From positions 47,062,490 through 47,126,489 of the forward strand of contig OX457024.1 of assembly GCA_949752745.1 (NCBI GenBank): a stretch of DNA of 64,000 bases. Reading direction: 5' to 3'. Within the stretch, counting starts at the first letter, position 1, and each line of letters starts with the position of its first letter. The translations under genes and the position numbers were made by a program. Positions 1 to 11,800 of the stretch are shown piece after piece. This DNA is from Protula sp. h YS-2021 (taxonomy: Eukaryota > Annelida > Polychaeta > Sabellida > Serpulidae). Under the pieces are notes generated by a model. It was not told where the DNA came from and did no database searches. It was given only the letters and a program-made list of their open reading frames with translations.

Positions 1-45
1 GCGAAAGTTCCCAGTTCGAGCCCCGCTTGTGACTCACATATTTTC
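1..45 (+). repeat. tRNA-like T-arm fragment (SINE piece) at the window edge
   Basis: The first bases contain a T-arm-like stretch, CCAGTTCGAGCCCCGC, resembling a polymerase III B box (GGTTCGANTCC). The upstream half of any tRNA-like body lies outside the window. Similar heads occur elsewhere in the window, so a tRNA-derived SINE relic is more likely than a functional tRNA. Confidence 0.3.
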
Positions 46-199
46 ACAACAGTATGTATTTGTCCTCTGTAATTTGAGGGATATTTCCCTAAAATCATTA
101 AAAACCCATAATTTTGTCCCAGTTACTGTCTCTTCCTTGTACCCTAGGGACAGCAATACAAGTACGAGGGGGACGAGAACAAATGGTCACAGTTGAATA

Positions 200-1110
200 A
201 GAATTTGTGAAATTAAAAAAGATGAACGTCTTCTGCAATCGAAAAGGATTTTCGAGCATAGCGAAATATGAATATTTGAGTAAAACAAAGTAGCCAATTC
301 GTACTTTCGGATCTTTCTGATAAGCCAAATCACACTTTGTGTGTTTCGGATATAATGTGCAAGGATTTTGAATTTCGACTTCGAGGGAAGTTCCGGGTAT
401 CTGAGCGGGTGTTTCTAAGGCGTGGGGAGAGAGGCGGGAGGGTTTATAGTAATTGCTGAAAGGGTGCTCACTGTTAACGGCACAGGGAAAGAGGTCGGAT
501 ATGTACACAATAGGTCAAAAACATAGCAGACAATATGTTAGCTAGACAAACAGGGAGCAACTCACTCCCGAGTTTAGCACTGTTTGAATAGTCACCCTTG
601 ATTCTGCAATTAAGTGGTGTTTCCCATTTAAACAAGAAAAAGCTTTGCCTTTATCCGGTTTTACGATAAAGCGGTATGCAATTATCCGGTTAAAAATACA
701 TAATTTTATTCAATCAACCGATTTTTGCGTTTAACGGGTATGCGATTCTGTCATTTTATCTGTCTGCATTTTGATGGTGGTATTTGTTAAATTAAACAAA
801 CAGATATTGTGCATAGCCTGGAAATGTGTGTTTTTCTCTGAGCTTTGAAAGATTTCAAAAATTTCAATATTTCTGAAATATTTCAAAAATTTCAAATTTC
901 ATGAAATTTTTAAAAATTTCGAAATTTTTACCAGCCCTAGAGGGAACCGGGTAAAAAATGAAAGAAATAATAGAAAATATAGAAGAAATAATAAGCTACT
1001 GGTTGTTAAAAAAAACACGATTGCTCTTTGGTGTAAGAGAAATTTGACACATGGCAAAAATATTATGCATTTTATTCGGAACCCCAAAAGTGTCATTGGC
1101 TTATTATCAC
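200..1110 (-). repeat. Dispersed AT-rich repeat fragments (family A)
   Basis: Two stretches (about 200-420 and 930-1090) match, mostly in inverted orientation, sequence at 33.0-33.4 kb and 58.8-59.2 kb. Shared words include the reverse complement of CCGGTTCCCT and the run GGGTAAAAAATGAAAGAAAT. No coding signal is visible. The stretch 430-930 is AT-rich and shows nothing recognisable apart from short A/T-rich self-similar words near 850-930. Confidence 0.5.
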
Positions 1111-1139
1111 CCGTGTAACGGAGGGATATAGTTTTCAGC

Positions 1140-3325
1140 TTGTCTGTCCTTCCGCCTGTCCGTCCATTCGCTCTAGTATACTATCTTTTGTTCAGACTGT
1201 ACCTCGAAAACTATTAATGCTAATGCCTTTTCGTTTTACATGCGGTTGAAGGTTTGCATCGTCGTAGTTTTGTTCGATTTGAAAAAAAATTGTCAAAATT
1301 ACAGCATTTTGAAAATAGATAAAAACTTAGTTCGAATATACAAAGATGTGACATTTTGTCCAGGCCTAACTCCAAAACTATTCACGCTGATGCTTTTTCG
1401 TTTTGCATGCGGTTAATACGTATATTGGAGGTGTGCAGCGTCGTATTTTCGTTTGATTTGGTGAAATATTGTCAAAATGACAGTATTTGGAAAATGTGTA
1501 AAAATTTAGTTCGAATTTACAAAGATGTGACATTTTGTGCAGGCCATAACCCCAAAACTGTTAATGCTAATGCTTTATCGTTCTGCTTGCGGTTAATACG
1601 TATATTGAAAGTGTGCAACGTTGTGATTTCTGTCGATTTTGATGAAAAATTGTCAAAATGACAGTATTTGGAAAATAGATAAATATTTTAGTTCGAATTT
1701 ATAAAGATGTGACTTTTTATCCAGGCCGTAACTCCAAAATAATTCATGCTCATGCTTTTTCGTTTTGTATGCGGTTAATACATATATTGGAGGTGTGCAA
1801 CGTCGTATTTTCGTTCGATTTGGTGAAATATTGTCAAAATGACAGCATTTGGAAAATAGATAAAAGTTTAGTTCGAATTTACAAAGATGTGACTTTTTAT
1901 CCAGGCCGTAACTCCGAAATAATTCATGCTCCTGCTTTTTCGTTTTGCATGCAATTAATACGTATATTGAAGGCGTGCTTACTTACTAAATGCCTTCCGC
2001 CCCACCTTGGGCATAGACCACCAATCAGACACCTCCAGCGCTGTCTGTCTTGGGCGATAGCCTCTAATTCTCCCCAGCTGTGTCTGAGCCTCCGGGCATC
2101 TTCTTGCACATCTCTGCGCCACGTGGTTTTTCTTTTGCCTTGCGGGTTCCACTTCAGTGACTGTCTGGTGACGATCTCCTCCGGCTTTCGCATTGTCTGC
2201 TCTATCCATTTCCACCTCCGATATTTGATCTCCTCTTGGACTGGTTCCTGTTTGGCTGCAGCCCATAGGTCTGTGTTGCTGATGGTCTCGGGCCAACGGA
2301 TATTGAATTTAGGTCTTAGACAGGTATTGATAAAGGACTGCACTTTGCTTACAAATGGCCATTGTGAGTCTCCCCGTTTTCGTTCCATACAGCAGGATGG
2401 ACTTGACATTTGTGTTAAACAGCCTAATCTTGGTTTGCCTGGTTATTTGTTTTGATTTCCAGACGTTCTGCAGTTGCAAGTACGCTGCTGTAGCTTTCCC
2501 TATTCCTGCCTTGACGTCGGCCTCCGTACTGCCTTGGTGATCAATGATGCTCCCCCGATACGTTATGGTCTCCACCCCTTCTAGGGGGTTTCCATCCAGG
2601 AGCACAGGTCTGGCGCTTCCTGCGTTTATTTTTAGCATCTTTGTCTTGCTTTTATGAATGTTAAGACCAACTTCCGACGCTGTTGAAACAAGGCTAGTTT
2701 TCTCTTGCATTTGGTCGTGGTTGTGCAATAGTAGGGCCAAGTCATCGGCAAAATCCAGGTCATCATGGGTGAATGGCGTCCACTGGATTCCGTTTCGCCT
2801 GTTTTCATGACCCAGTCAGTGACTAGAAGAAAGAGGAAAGGGGACAGCACACAGCCTTGTCTGACTCCTGTAACAACACTGAAGCTTTGGTGAAGCTTCC
2901 ATCAGCTGGCCTCCATGGCTCACTCTACAGGACATTCCCTCATATGAGCTGCGGATCATCTTTACGAACTTTGCAGGTATGCCGTAGTGTCTGAGCAGCT
3001 TCCACAAAGACTCTCTGTCTACACTGTCGAATGCACGGGGGATCCTGCCTCACTGAAGCTCTAGTTTTGTTCGATTTGGTGAACAATTGTCAAAATGACA
3101 GTATGTTGAAAATAGGTAAAAATTTAGTTCGAATGTACAAAGATGTGACATTTGTCCAGACCGTAACTCAATGACTATTTATGGTAGTGCTGTTTGGTTT
3201 TGCATACGGTTAATAGGTATATTGCAGGTATTTTTGTTCGATTATGTGAAAAATTGTCATAATGACAGTATTTTCAAAATAGGTAAAATTTAGTTCGAAT
3301 GTACAAAGATTCCAGTTTCAGGGAA
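1140..3325 (+). repeat. Tandem array of ~180-bp units, split by a LINE
   Basis: About five units lie at 1140-1977 and one to two more at 3058-3325. Each unit carries 'AGTTCGAAT.TACAAAGATGTGAC', then 'CC.TAACTCCAAAA', 'CATGCGGTTAATA' and 'GTCAAAATGACAGTATTTGG'. The array starts with a CTGTCCNTCCGTC-like microsatellite near 1138-1170. It is followed by a segment ending CTGAAGCTCTAGTTT, which recurs at 3358-3390 and, slightly changed, at 60625-60655. Long open frames across it simply reflect low stop density in the unit. Related units occur inverted at 62.7-63.3 kb. The layout (tandem core plus conserved ends) resembles bivalve pearl/HINE elements; that assignment is inference. Confidence 0.75.
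1978..3040 (-). mobile_element. 5'-truncated LINE (non-LTR retrotransposon) with RT and C-terminal region, frameshifted
   Basis: On the minus strand three frames together encode the end of a non-LTR reverse transcriptase. A palm region with GIPAKFVKMIRSSYEGM is followed by an intact FADD catalytic motif (codons 2741-2752), then GLNIHKSKTKML, a thumb region ending LLYGTKTGRLT, and the typical tail WNPQGKRK..TWRRDVQEDARR and WRCLIGGLCPRWG. Frame changes near 2850, 2740 and 2310-2400 show it is a pseudogene. The 3' end at 1978 is a short TAAG-type repeat (TAAGTAAG read on minus). The 5' end is cut near 3040, inside the RT. It sits within the ~180-bp tandem array, so it inserted after the array formed. 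The tail resembles RTE-like LINEs; clade assignment is tentative. Confidence 0.8.
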
Positions 3326-3894
3326 TTTACTACCACCCAATGATATTATGTGTTACTTGGGATGCCCTGCCTCACTGAAGCTCTAGTTTTACATATTATA
3401 CCAACATGTGAATACGTTTCTGGCAAAACGGAATTTTGCTTTCATTACTTTATATCCTTATTCCAACTGAATTCAGTCAAAACACTAAAAGTTTTCGATC
3501 AAAGTCTAAGTACAAATACGCTTATAAGCGGATCCAGAGTTTTGACAGCGAGATTTGCGCAAAAATCAGGACTCCAGTTTGGGGGGGGGGGGATAAACGC
3601 AACATTAGAGAAACTTCGGAACTGAAGTAAATGGAAAAATACATCAAAGTAAATTTGAAATAGATGTAGCGCTCTTTTTGTGTTAGAAACCCATTATAAT
3701 AATGTCATGCATAAATTACCCCACATCCCAGTAAAGTTTTGACACCTTATAGATGTGTCATCGCAGAGTAAGTCAAGTTCTAGTGTATTGTTGTTGTTTG
3801 TTTCTTTATATTTTTTTACACTGGAATCCTGTGACTTTCCTCTGCTGAGCATGCGCTCTCGAAACCGGGAACTGGTTTATTTCCATCTAGCTTT
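3326..3894. repeat. Intergenic stretch with dispersed repeat pieces
   Basis: Positions 3405-3545 share long words with 33480-33650, including TTTCTGGCAAAACGGAATTT and CCAACTGAATTCAG, in the same orientation. There is a G-run at about 3582-3592. The rest shows no recognisable gene or RNA. Confidence 0.5.
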
Positions 3895-4496
3895 TTAAAG
3901 GGAAATGCGGGTATCTCTGCGCCATCTAGTGACCGAAATGCGCATAACATTGAACATGGCTGAGTTTGAATCTGCGTTCACACAGTATAAATAGCTTCTA
4001 AATCCATCTAGATCGAAAAATTCTTTTCAAAGACAAATAAAGCCGTATCCAGAAATGATCTGTGTTGATATTTTATTCCTAGAAGGGCCTCTGTTGATAT
4101 CTTGTCTATTAAAATCATATTACACTGTTTTCATCATTTAACCATTGGGTCAATGGGATTTTGTCAAAGTGATTGTATAATTCTCTTATTGATACGGTGA
4201 CATATATTTTTTATTTGCTTAAAACATTTCGTATGACGTGTTCTTCAAACAGGGAGAAAATGAGGCAATTGTCAATTGTGATTATGTGTGAATTTTGCAT
4301 TTTGCTTGAAATTTCATGGTTTTCCCAGTGGTTTCTATAGTAAAAGTACGCGACCTTTCAGTGTCTTTATTTCTCTTATAACATCGATGACCCCCCTTTT
4401 TCTTTTCAATTTTTTAATGTATACCCTCAAAGCATTAAACTGTGAAAGTATGAAGAAAATGTCAATTGTAGGTGAGATACCCGCATTTCCCTTTAA
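3895..4496. mobile_element. TTAA-flanked MITE, copy 1 (594 bp)
   Basis: Inverted ends AGGGAAATGCGGGTATCTC (from 3899) and its reverse complement (ending 4492) are flanked on both sides by TTAA (3895-3898 and 4493-4496). TTAA duplication is the hallmark of piggyBac-type transposition. Subterminal CCATCTAGTGA just inside the left end is shared with a second copy at 22866-23692. No transposase is encoded, so this is a non-autonomous element. The ATG-led short frame at 3957 lies inside the element and is not considered a gene. Confidence 0.85.
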
Positions 4497-5851
4497 CCTT
4501 TTAAAAATGATAATCTTGTCTTTTCTTCACATGCGTGAAAACTTGGTAAATTTTGAGAAATGCAGAACAGTGACGACATTTTTTTATTTTTATCAACGGT
4601 GCTGTAAAGATCGATTTTAAAATAAATAGCCAGTATAAGTTATGTTTTGTTTCGAAAAGATATTAAGCTAATAAAAGGTCACACATTCACCGCAAAACCG
4701 TTTTAGTGTTTGATGCTTTAAAATCCACAAAGATAGCCAATTTCAAGCAAATATATCTTGATCTGGAACCCACAGAAAATAGTACATTGAATCCTTCAAC
4801 CTTCCTTTATTTCCCTGTTGCGATTGTCGGATTTGTTCATATTGTGAAAGTGATAATATGTGATTATTGATCGTTGTATAAATTTCATATAGAAATCTTT
4901 AAATGCCACGGATGAGTTTCTCACCCCTCTCTCCTCTCATATATGCTGATATAGTAAAATGCTGAAAGCAGATTATGGCAGATTATGATCACTGGGACAT
5001 CAAGATAGAGTGCAGCCCATAAAGGTAGTGTACGTGCACTTGTTGAAGTATCCACACACTTATTCGATAACGCACACGGGTAGGGCAATGAAAGTAAAAA
5101 AGGCAAGGTTTTAAACGTCATATCATTGAACCAGCATTGTACACTGAAAATATGTCCGAAAGAAAAATATAGGAAGAAAAATAAAGCCTTTGAGCGGCGT
5201 GGAAACTGAACTGCCTAGGATTCGATCAGATCACTCCCCAAAAATCAGAATTAGGAAAGTTTGCCCCTTAAAGTGGTCTTGGATCGAAAGATGGTTCACA
5301 TTATGTAAACTATAGTTGAAGCTTGGAAAATGTGAAAAGCTCACTGGTTCATTCACTAAATTCACTGAGCAGTCTGACCTATCGGAGACTGCTGTATAAG
5401 GGTGTTTCTTGTAGACATAACACAGCCAACCCTAAGAATGCCCTTCCCTTCTTTTCAGGCCACCTTCCACTGACTTTGTAGAAAGCCCCCAAAACATATA
5501 ATACTTGGATTCTATAGAATTTTTAAAGATTTTAGGTAACATCCCTCTTTGGTCAGTGAACACATTGAAATGCGTTCCCAGCTGATTATGTATATACCTT
5601 CTTTCCATTCATTTTCTCATTGGCCCACAATTTAATATAGTAAATTGCTAACCGCAGTATCACAACTTCAATTAAATCTCATGTCACGTTCACAAGACGA
5701 GACTTACATCTGAACGGGAACATACATATATAGCAAATACACCAAAGGTGATTCTTCTCAAAAATAAAGTTGGGTATACCTTCTGTCAGAGTAAAAAAAT
5801 GCTGATCTTTTTGCCCATAATTGAATTACTCCTTTTCCTTGTTCATTCTAG
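4497..5851. other. Unassigned region upstream of the first recognised CDC23 exon
   Basis: No repeat family or RNA gene is recognised here. The missing N-terminal exon(s) of CDC23 (about 50-60 residues, judging from the human protein) should lie in this stretch or further upstream, and must end with two bases of a codon, because the exon at 5852 begins with the third base. I could not pick a convincing candidate. Confidence 0.3.
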
Positions 5852-8800
5852 GCTTGCCGAACTGTCGTTTTCACTGGGCAGCACAAGTGCAAGAGGAGCT
5901 GCAAGATCGTTGTCAGCCCAGGTTCGTATTAGTTATTAGTATTAATGCTATATTTAGAATTAAAGCTTGAACATTTTCGTAATTTGCCTCACATTCTTAA
6001 GAGGCTGATATGTTTAACAGTAATTATCATATAGTTTTTATCTATATCTATTCTATATCCTATTGCCATCCTGAAAACTTGCCTTGAAATGCTTGCCGTG
6101 TCTTTTATACAGGGCGTCTTTTTTTTGCCTCCCCTCCCCACTCTAACTCAAGAGCCCGAATGACTTGAATTTTGTGAAGTCTTACGACAAACCCGTTGAA
6201 TCTTTTTTTTTTTTTTTTTGCAGGAACTGAATCCAGACGAATATGACAGATATATCTTGGCCAAGAGTTACTTTGATTCCAAAGAATACGACCGGGCTGC
6301 ATTTTTCACGAAGGGCTGCACGTCAGCCGTGCCCTATTTCCTCCACATGTACTCTCGGTACTTGTCTGGCGAGAAGAAACGACTGGACGATGCGGATGAT
6401 TGTCTCGGTTTGTATAATGTAACTTCCGGTCTGTATCACCACATCCTGTACCGTACTGTGCTGTTTTTGAAAACCAACCTGTAGCGTGGCAGGAAAAAAC
6501 GTCGCTTTACTGAACCCGGGATGGGTCGGGTGGGGGGGGGGGGGTTGTAATTTTTCCATATCAAAGAAAATTTTCGAGTAAGGTGCGCTGCCATTTCACA
6601 CAGGCCAATAGTACACATTTTCCAAACCTTGAGTGGATGCGGTTATCGAAATAATCTTAAGTTTACGTCAGTATTAATTCACGTCCGGATAAAGGATATA
6701 TTAACTTTTTTTATTACAGGGGACGATGGATCGAAGAACAAAAATTTGAAAGATTTACGGGTCGATTTGTTGTTGAAATATAAATCAGGGCTGCTAGATG
6801 GATGCTGTCTATATTTGTAAGTATGCGCAAAAGACCTCTAAGAGAAACTCTTTAACTGAGAAAAAGGAATAAATGACCAACATCCATTCCGCTTCAACAA
6901 AGCAAATATTACCAGCCCTTATTTTGCTGCCAAAGAATTATATGTTCACATTTGTTTTCGTTGTCTTTCGTTATTTTGCTTATCATTAATAAGTAAATGC
7001 AGAAGTAAAATATTCAAGCAAGAATAGACTGTTATTGGATCAATACAAATGTGCATTGCAAAAAATACAGTGTGACATGTGATCTTTGAAATGGCAGGCA
7101 CCAAATCTTAACGGGCATTCTAAGGACATTCTAAGAGCTCCCCCTCCATTGTATCTAAGGATAGTACGATTCAAAATGGATGAATCTTGTAGGTGAATTT
7201 CTCAAGTCAGGTCTAGACCCGACTTGACTTGAGACTTGACTGTTTCCCCACAGTTTTTTTTTTTTTTTGGGACACCATTATTAGCGCAGGTTGAGATATG
7301 GTTGCCGTGGGTTCCGTATGTAGTGTTTGTCTTGAATGCATGCGCCCCGGCTTCAGGTACGGCGTGGTACTGAAGAAGCTGGACCTGCTGAAGGAGGCTG
7401 TGGACGTGCTGGTGGAGGCACTGGGCGCCGAGCCCATGCTGTGGTGTGCCTGGCTCGAGCTGGCCATGCTCGTCTCTAGCAAGGAAATGGTAACTCGCCG
7501 GTCGCTGGCACCAATACACACTAAGAAAGGATCATGTGTCGAGTATAACATTTTGTGAAGTTGCTGCATGTATATGAATTCTGAATGCAACCAAGGCAGT
7601 CTGGTCTAGTTAGTGATAATGCGCTCGAATGTCAGATTTAAAAAGGTCTATGTGGCTATATGCATAAAATATCGTTCAAGTTTTAGTAATAGTTGTGAGA
7701 TCAGTTGCTGTTAGATAGATAGCCGGGATACGGTAACTTTTATGTATGCTTAAGAACGTTTCTTTTGTGAAAAATCTTCAATGAAGACTGTCCAACTCTA
7801 CCCTGGGATGCAGGCCGTGAATTGAATGACTACAAATCTTTGAAAAGACAACACGTAAATGGATTATTGAGAATGTTTTTTTTTCAGTATGATGTGTCAT
7901 CCACTTTTGTTAATATGACCGTGATGTTTTTGGTTTTGTTTTGAGATTCGGACATTAGCAGTCCCTGACCACTGGCTAGCTCAGTTTTTCCAAGCACAGG
8001 CTTTCCTAGAGCTACAGCTGAACGAGGAGGCCCTCAAGCTATATGAGGCCCTCGCACAGGACGGATTTGCCAACAGTTCATACCTCAAAGCCCAAACGGC
8101 ACTTGCTTTAAATAATCTCAGGCGTAAGACCTTTACCTTCTTTTATTTTTCGACTATTTATTTCAAAGTTCTTTAAATGTAAACTGACTCAACTTGTTTT
8201 CCCTGCACTGCACTTTGCAGTAAAATATATAACAGCGTTCAAGGAAGTTAACATTTTGCTTTCCAGTTTGCTATGTACTAATTGGCTACGCTTTTATGAT
8301 AAATCTACAGACTCGGTCAAAACTAAGCCTATGGCGTGCTGTTCCCATTTATGTTTTTCGTTGCCAGCTGTTGATATATACTTTTGGTGTGCGTTGCAGA
8401 AGTGGATTTGGCTGCAAAAACTTTCGCCGAGTTACAAGTAATTGACCCATATCGTCTTGAAAACATGGATATATATTCAAATCTTCTTTACGTCAAGGTA
8501 AGTGTTACTTTGACAGGCTGTTCCCTGACACTGAATGTGAAATATTTTGTTTTTTTTAACGTTGCTCAAGAAGTGAAACGGAAATGTGTCTCAGTGCCTG
8601 AAATTCAGTTTCATAGAACTTATAAGATTTATTTCGTAGCAGGAGCCGCTGAAAGTTTCGAATGTTTACAGGATATGAGGAAAGAATTAGCATCTCTGGC
8701 TCATCATTGCTGTGACGTAGATAAATACAGAGAAGAAACTTGCTGCGTTATCGGTATGTGGCGCAATTTCTGTGACGCACTTCTCAAACGTCACATTTCA

Positions 8801-11800
8801 GACGTTCGGTTTCATGCGGAATTCAAAGTCTGCTCGACGCTACAGGACTTCTTCGGCGGTGGATTTGGCATTTTATTTGTGAAATTTTGTTGTTATACGC
8901 TTTTAATGGCTCCCTCTGACATCATTTTGAAGTAATAAAGGGGTATGAGCACAACTACGAATATACTGTGCTTTTATCATATGTTCACAGTAACAAATAC
9001 TATAAGCAGTAATACATCTGTGAACGTTAAGTATGGTAAGATAAATTTGATTTGCTGCCCTGCAATGTAATTTACATCGTTTTATTTTATTTATGTACTG
9101 TAAATACTTCGTTTTGATACCTTCTTTGATTTATTCACGTTGTTCTTGGGCCTTTAGGAAATTATTACAGCGTGAGGGGTCAGCACGAGAAGGCCGTGTT
9201 GTACTTTAACCGAGCGTTGAAGTTGAACCCAAGCTACCTGTCTGCGTGGACACTGATGGGGCACGAGTACATGGAGCTGAAAAACACGACCGCAGCCATA
9301 CAGGCCTACCGACACGCAATAGGCAAGGCCCTTCTGTCTGCATAAATCTGCACATGGAATGTTTACGTTTTGATAAACATACAAGGGAATCTTCCAGCTT
9401 TTTCGGCTTTTTTGCCAAATGGACCACGGTTGAGATCGGTGTAATTCCGTTGAGAAAAGGTTTTGGTTTTTTAGACCCCTCTCAAAAACTTAGGAATTTC
9501 CGGCTTTTTGTTCAGACCCCGTTCCCATGTATGATACAATGGAAAATTCTTAACCACCCCCTACCCTCCTTTCATGCATTATCACACACGTCCACATTCC
9601 CACAATTATAGTCCACGTTACTTTGGAGTTAAGTTCTCTTAGTTCTGGCCTTTGCGAAATTCTTGAACAATTGAGAAAAACAGTGTATTGCCTTGCCAGG
9701 ATCATTTTTGCAGTATTCAGTTCACGAAACGATGTCTGACATTCCTAAACATAAGTAGGAGTGATTATTGTGGTAGATGACCAAGCAATGTTAGTCAGAG
9801 TAGGTTCATTTGGAAACAGTAATCTAGCGAGAAAACTGCTGCTGGAGGTGAGTAAAGAAAAGCGAACGTACCTTTGTGTTGACTGTTTATCGTTGAGCGG
9901 TTTGAAACCATTGTGACGTCACTCTTGCATTCGTTATGGTGTTGTTCATACATGCGGTTTTTGTGTTTATTTCAGAGGCCAACAGAAGAGATTACAGGGC
10001 GTGGTATGGGTTAGGACAGACGTATGAACTACTTAAGATGCCGCTGTACTGTTTATATTATTACAGGAAGGCTCAAATGCTAAGGTATATATTGTAGTCC
10101 AGTCCCGTGAAAGGTGGCTTAACCCTTGAATGAGGAGATGCGGAGGAATACGGATGGAAAGGGATTTTGTTGTTTCTTACCTTAATGACGCTCTCAAACA
10201 GGGTGCAACGGAATGGCCAACTCAAACTTTTGGACTGATTTTTTTTTTTTTTTTTTTTTTTTGTATAATAAATTATAAATGTCGAAAAATATCTCCCCGA
10301 TAGATAAGGGAATAAGTTAGAGTTTTTAGTTTATAATTCCCCTGAGGCACGCAGGGAGAGCGTTATAAAAACGCGCTGTACCCCTCCGTCTGTATGTCCG
10401 CCTGTCCGGACGATATCTAGTAATACTCAGTTTAATTGTGCTCGAATCTATTTTATTTTGATGTCACTTATAGAAATTGAGACTGTGTCGATAATTTCCA
10501 GACCGAACGATTCACGGATGATTGTGGCCCTTGGCGAAGCATACGAGAAGCTGGAACGACTGCAAGAGGCAAAGAAGTGTTTCTGGAAGGCTCATGTACT
10601 GGGCGATATTGAGGGATTAGCTCTAATAAAACTAGCCAAGTGAGTCATTTACTGACAAGATATTTTTTTTTGTTTTTGCTTCAGTATGAATGAATTGCGG
10701 AAGCTCAGATTGTGGAATATTTAGTAAAAATACTTGATACGAATAAAAATGATTGCTTCTAGTTTCGTTTTTAAGTACTTGTTCTACTAGCAAAGGAATA
10801 AGCACATTTTGCACTTCTCGCAGGTTGTACGAAAAGTTATTAGAAGAAGAAAACGCGGCAGAGGCGTACGCTTTGTATATCTTCGAGGCGGAGAAAGAAG
10901 GGGTGAGTTGTCTCTGCTGCATTCTCAAAGCCGGAGTTGTACCAGTTATACCCGCAATGTGGAGGCAGCGCAAGCTGTATGTAGCAAGGCTTGGTCAGTT
11001 CTTGGGCTATATATAGTTCAAGCCAGTGCGTCCCAAGAAAATGAAGGTTTCATTTTGAAAGTGAAATAATGCAGAATTTTCACGTGGTATTACTTTGGTT
11101 TATGTTTGGTTTGTAGACCGGGGGAGAGACATATGTTTGTACATTCCGTGTGTGTTTGTGTGTCAGACTGTTGTGAACAAAATGTTATGTGCAAAATATC
11201 CCGAGAACGAAAAGTCGGATCGACTTCTAACTTGGCTTGTTTATTCATTGGTTAGATTGAACGATTTTGTTAACTGTTGACGCGTGTTAAGAAAGACGTA
11301 TGACGTCATTACCGTAATTCTCGGCAAAGAGGACGCCCCGCATATAGGACGCAGGGGGGGGGGGCAAATTCGCCATTTGTGAAAGTAAAACGGCATATAG
11401 GACGCACCTCCATGTGCGTTCACGTTATGGTACACTTTAACTATGATTGTGTATGTTCTGGGGATTAAGGCTATGCACCGTCCTGCACTATCTATAGTTC
11501 TACCCCTTTCACAAACAGAAGCAAGCCCGGCAACATATACTCCGGTGGCTGTTAGCAACTCCTTTGTTATTTTAACCATTGTCGTATATGTGTGCCGGAA
11601 AAAATGAGGCCGCCCTTGCTCAAAAAAGTAAAACGGCATATAGGACGCCACGGCATATAGGACGCAGAAGTACATTTTGAACGAAAAAACGCCATATAGG
11701 CCGCATCCTATATGCCGTGAATTACGGTACGTTAAAATCTTGTGTACAAAGTTTCTCAGAGAAAGTTCAAATTTGGTGGGATTGTTGCTTGACAGGTCCG

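Noticed and set aside
98..508. 136-codon minus-strand open frame
   Set aside because: Overlaps a dispersed repeat seen elsewhere, shows no domain and no splice or start context.
1356..2455. 101- and 248-codon plus-strand frames
   Set aside because: They run through the ~180-bp tandem repeat and then antisense through the LINE; the peptide repeats follow the DNA unit.
3957..3998. Short ATG-led frame MAEFESAFTQYK as the missing CDC23 start exon
   Set aside because: It lies inside the TTAA MITE and shares nothing with the CDC23 N-terminus.
8384..8935. 183-codon open frame as a single exon
   Set aside because: It spans two true CDC23 exons (8400-8497 and 8672-8753) and the intron between them, in shifted frames; the splice sites and homology favour two exons.
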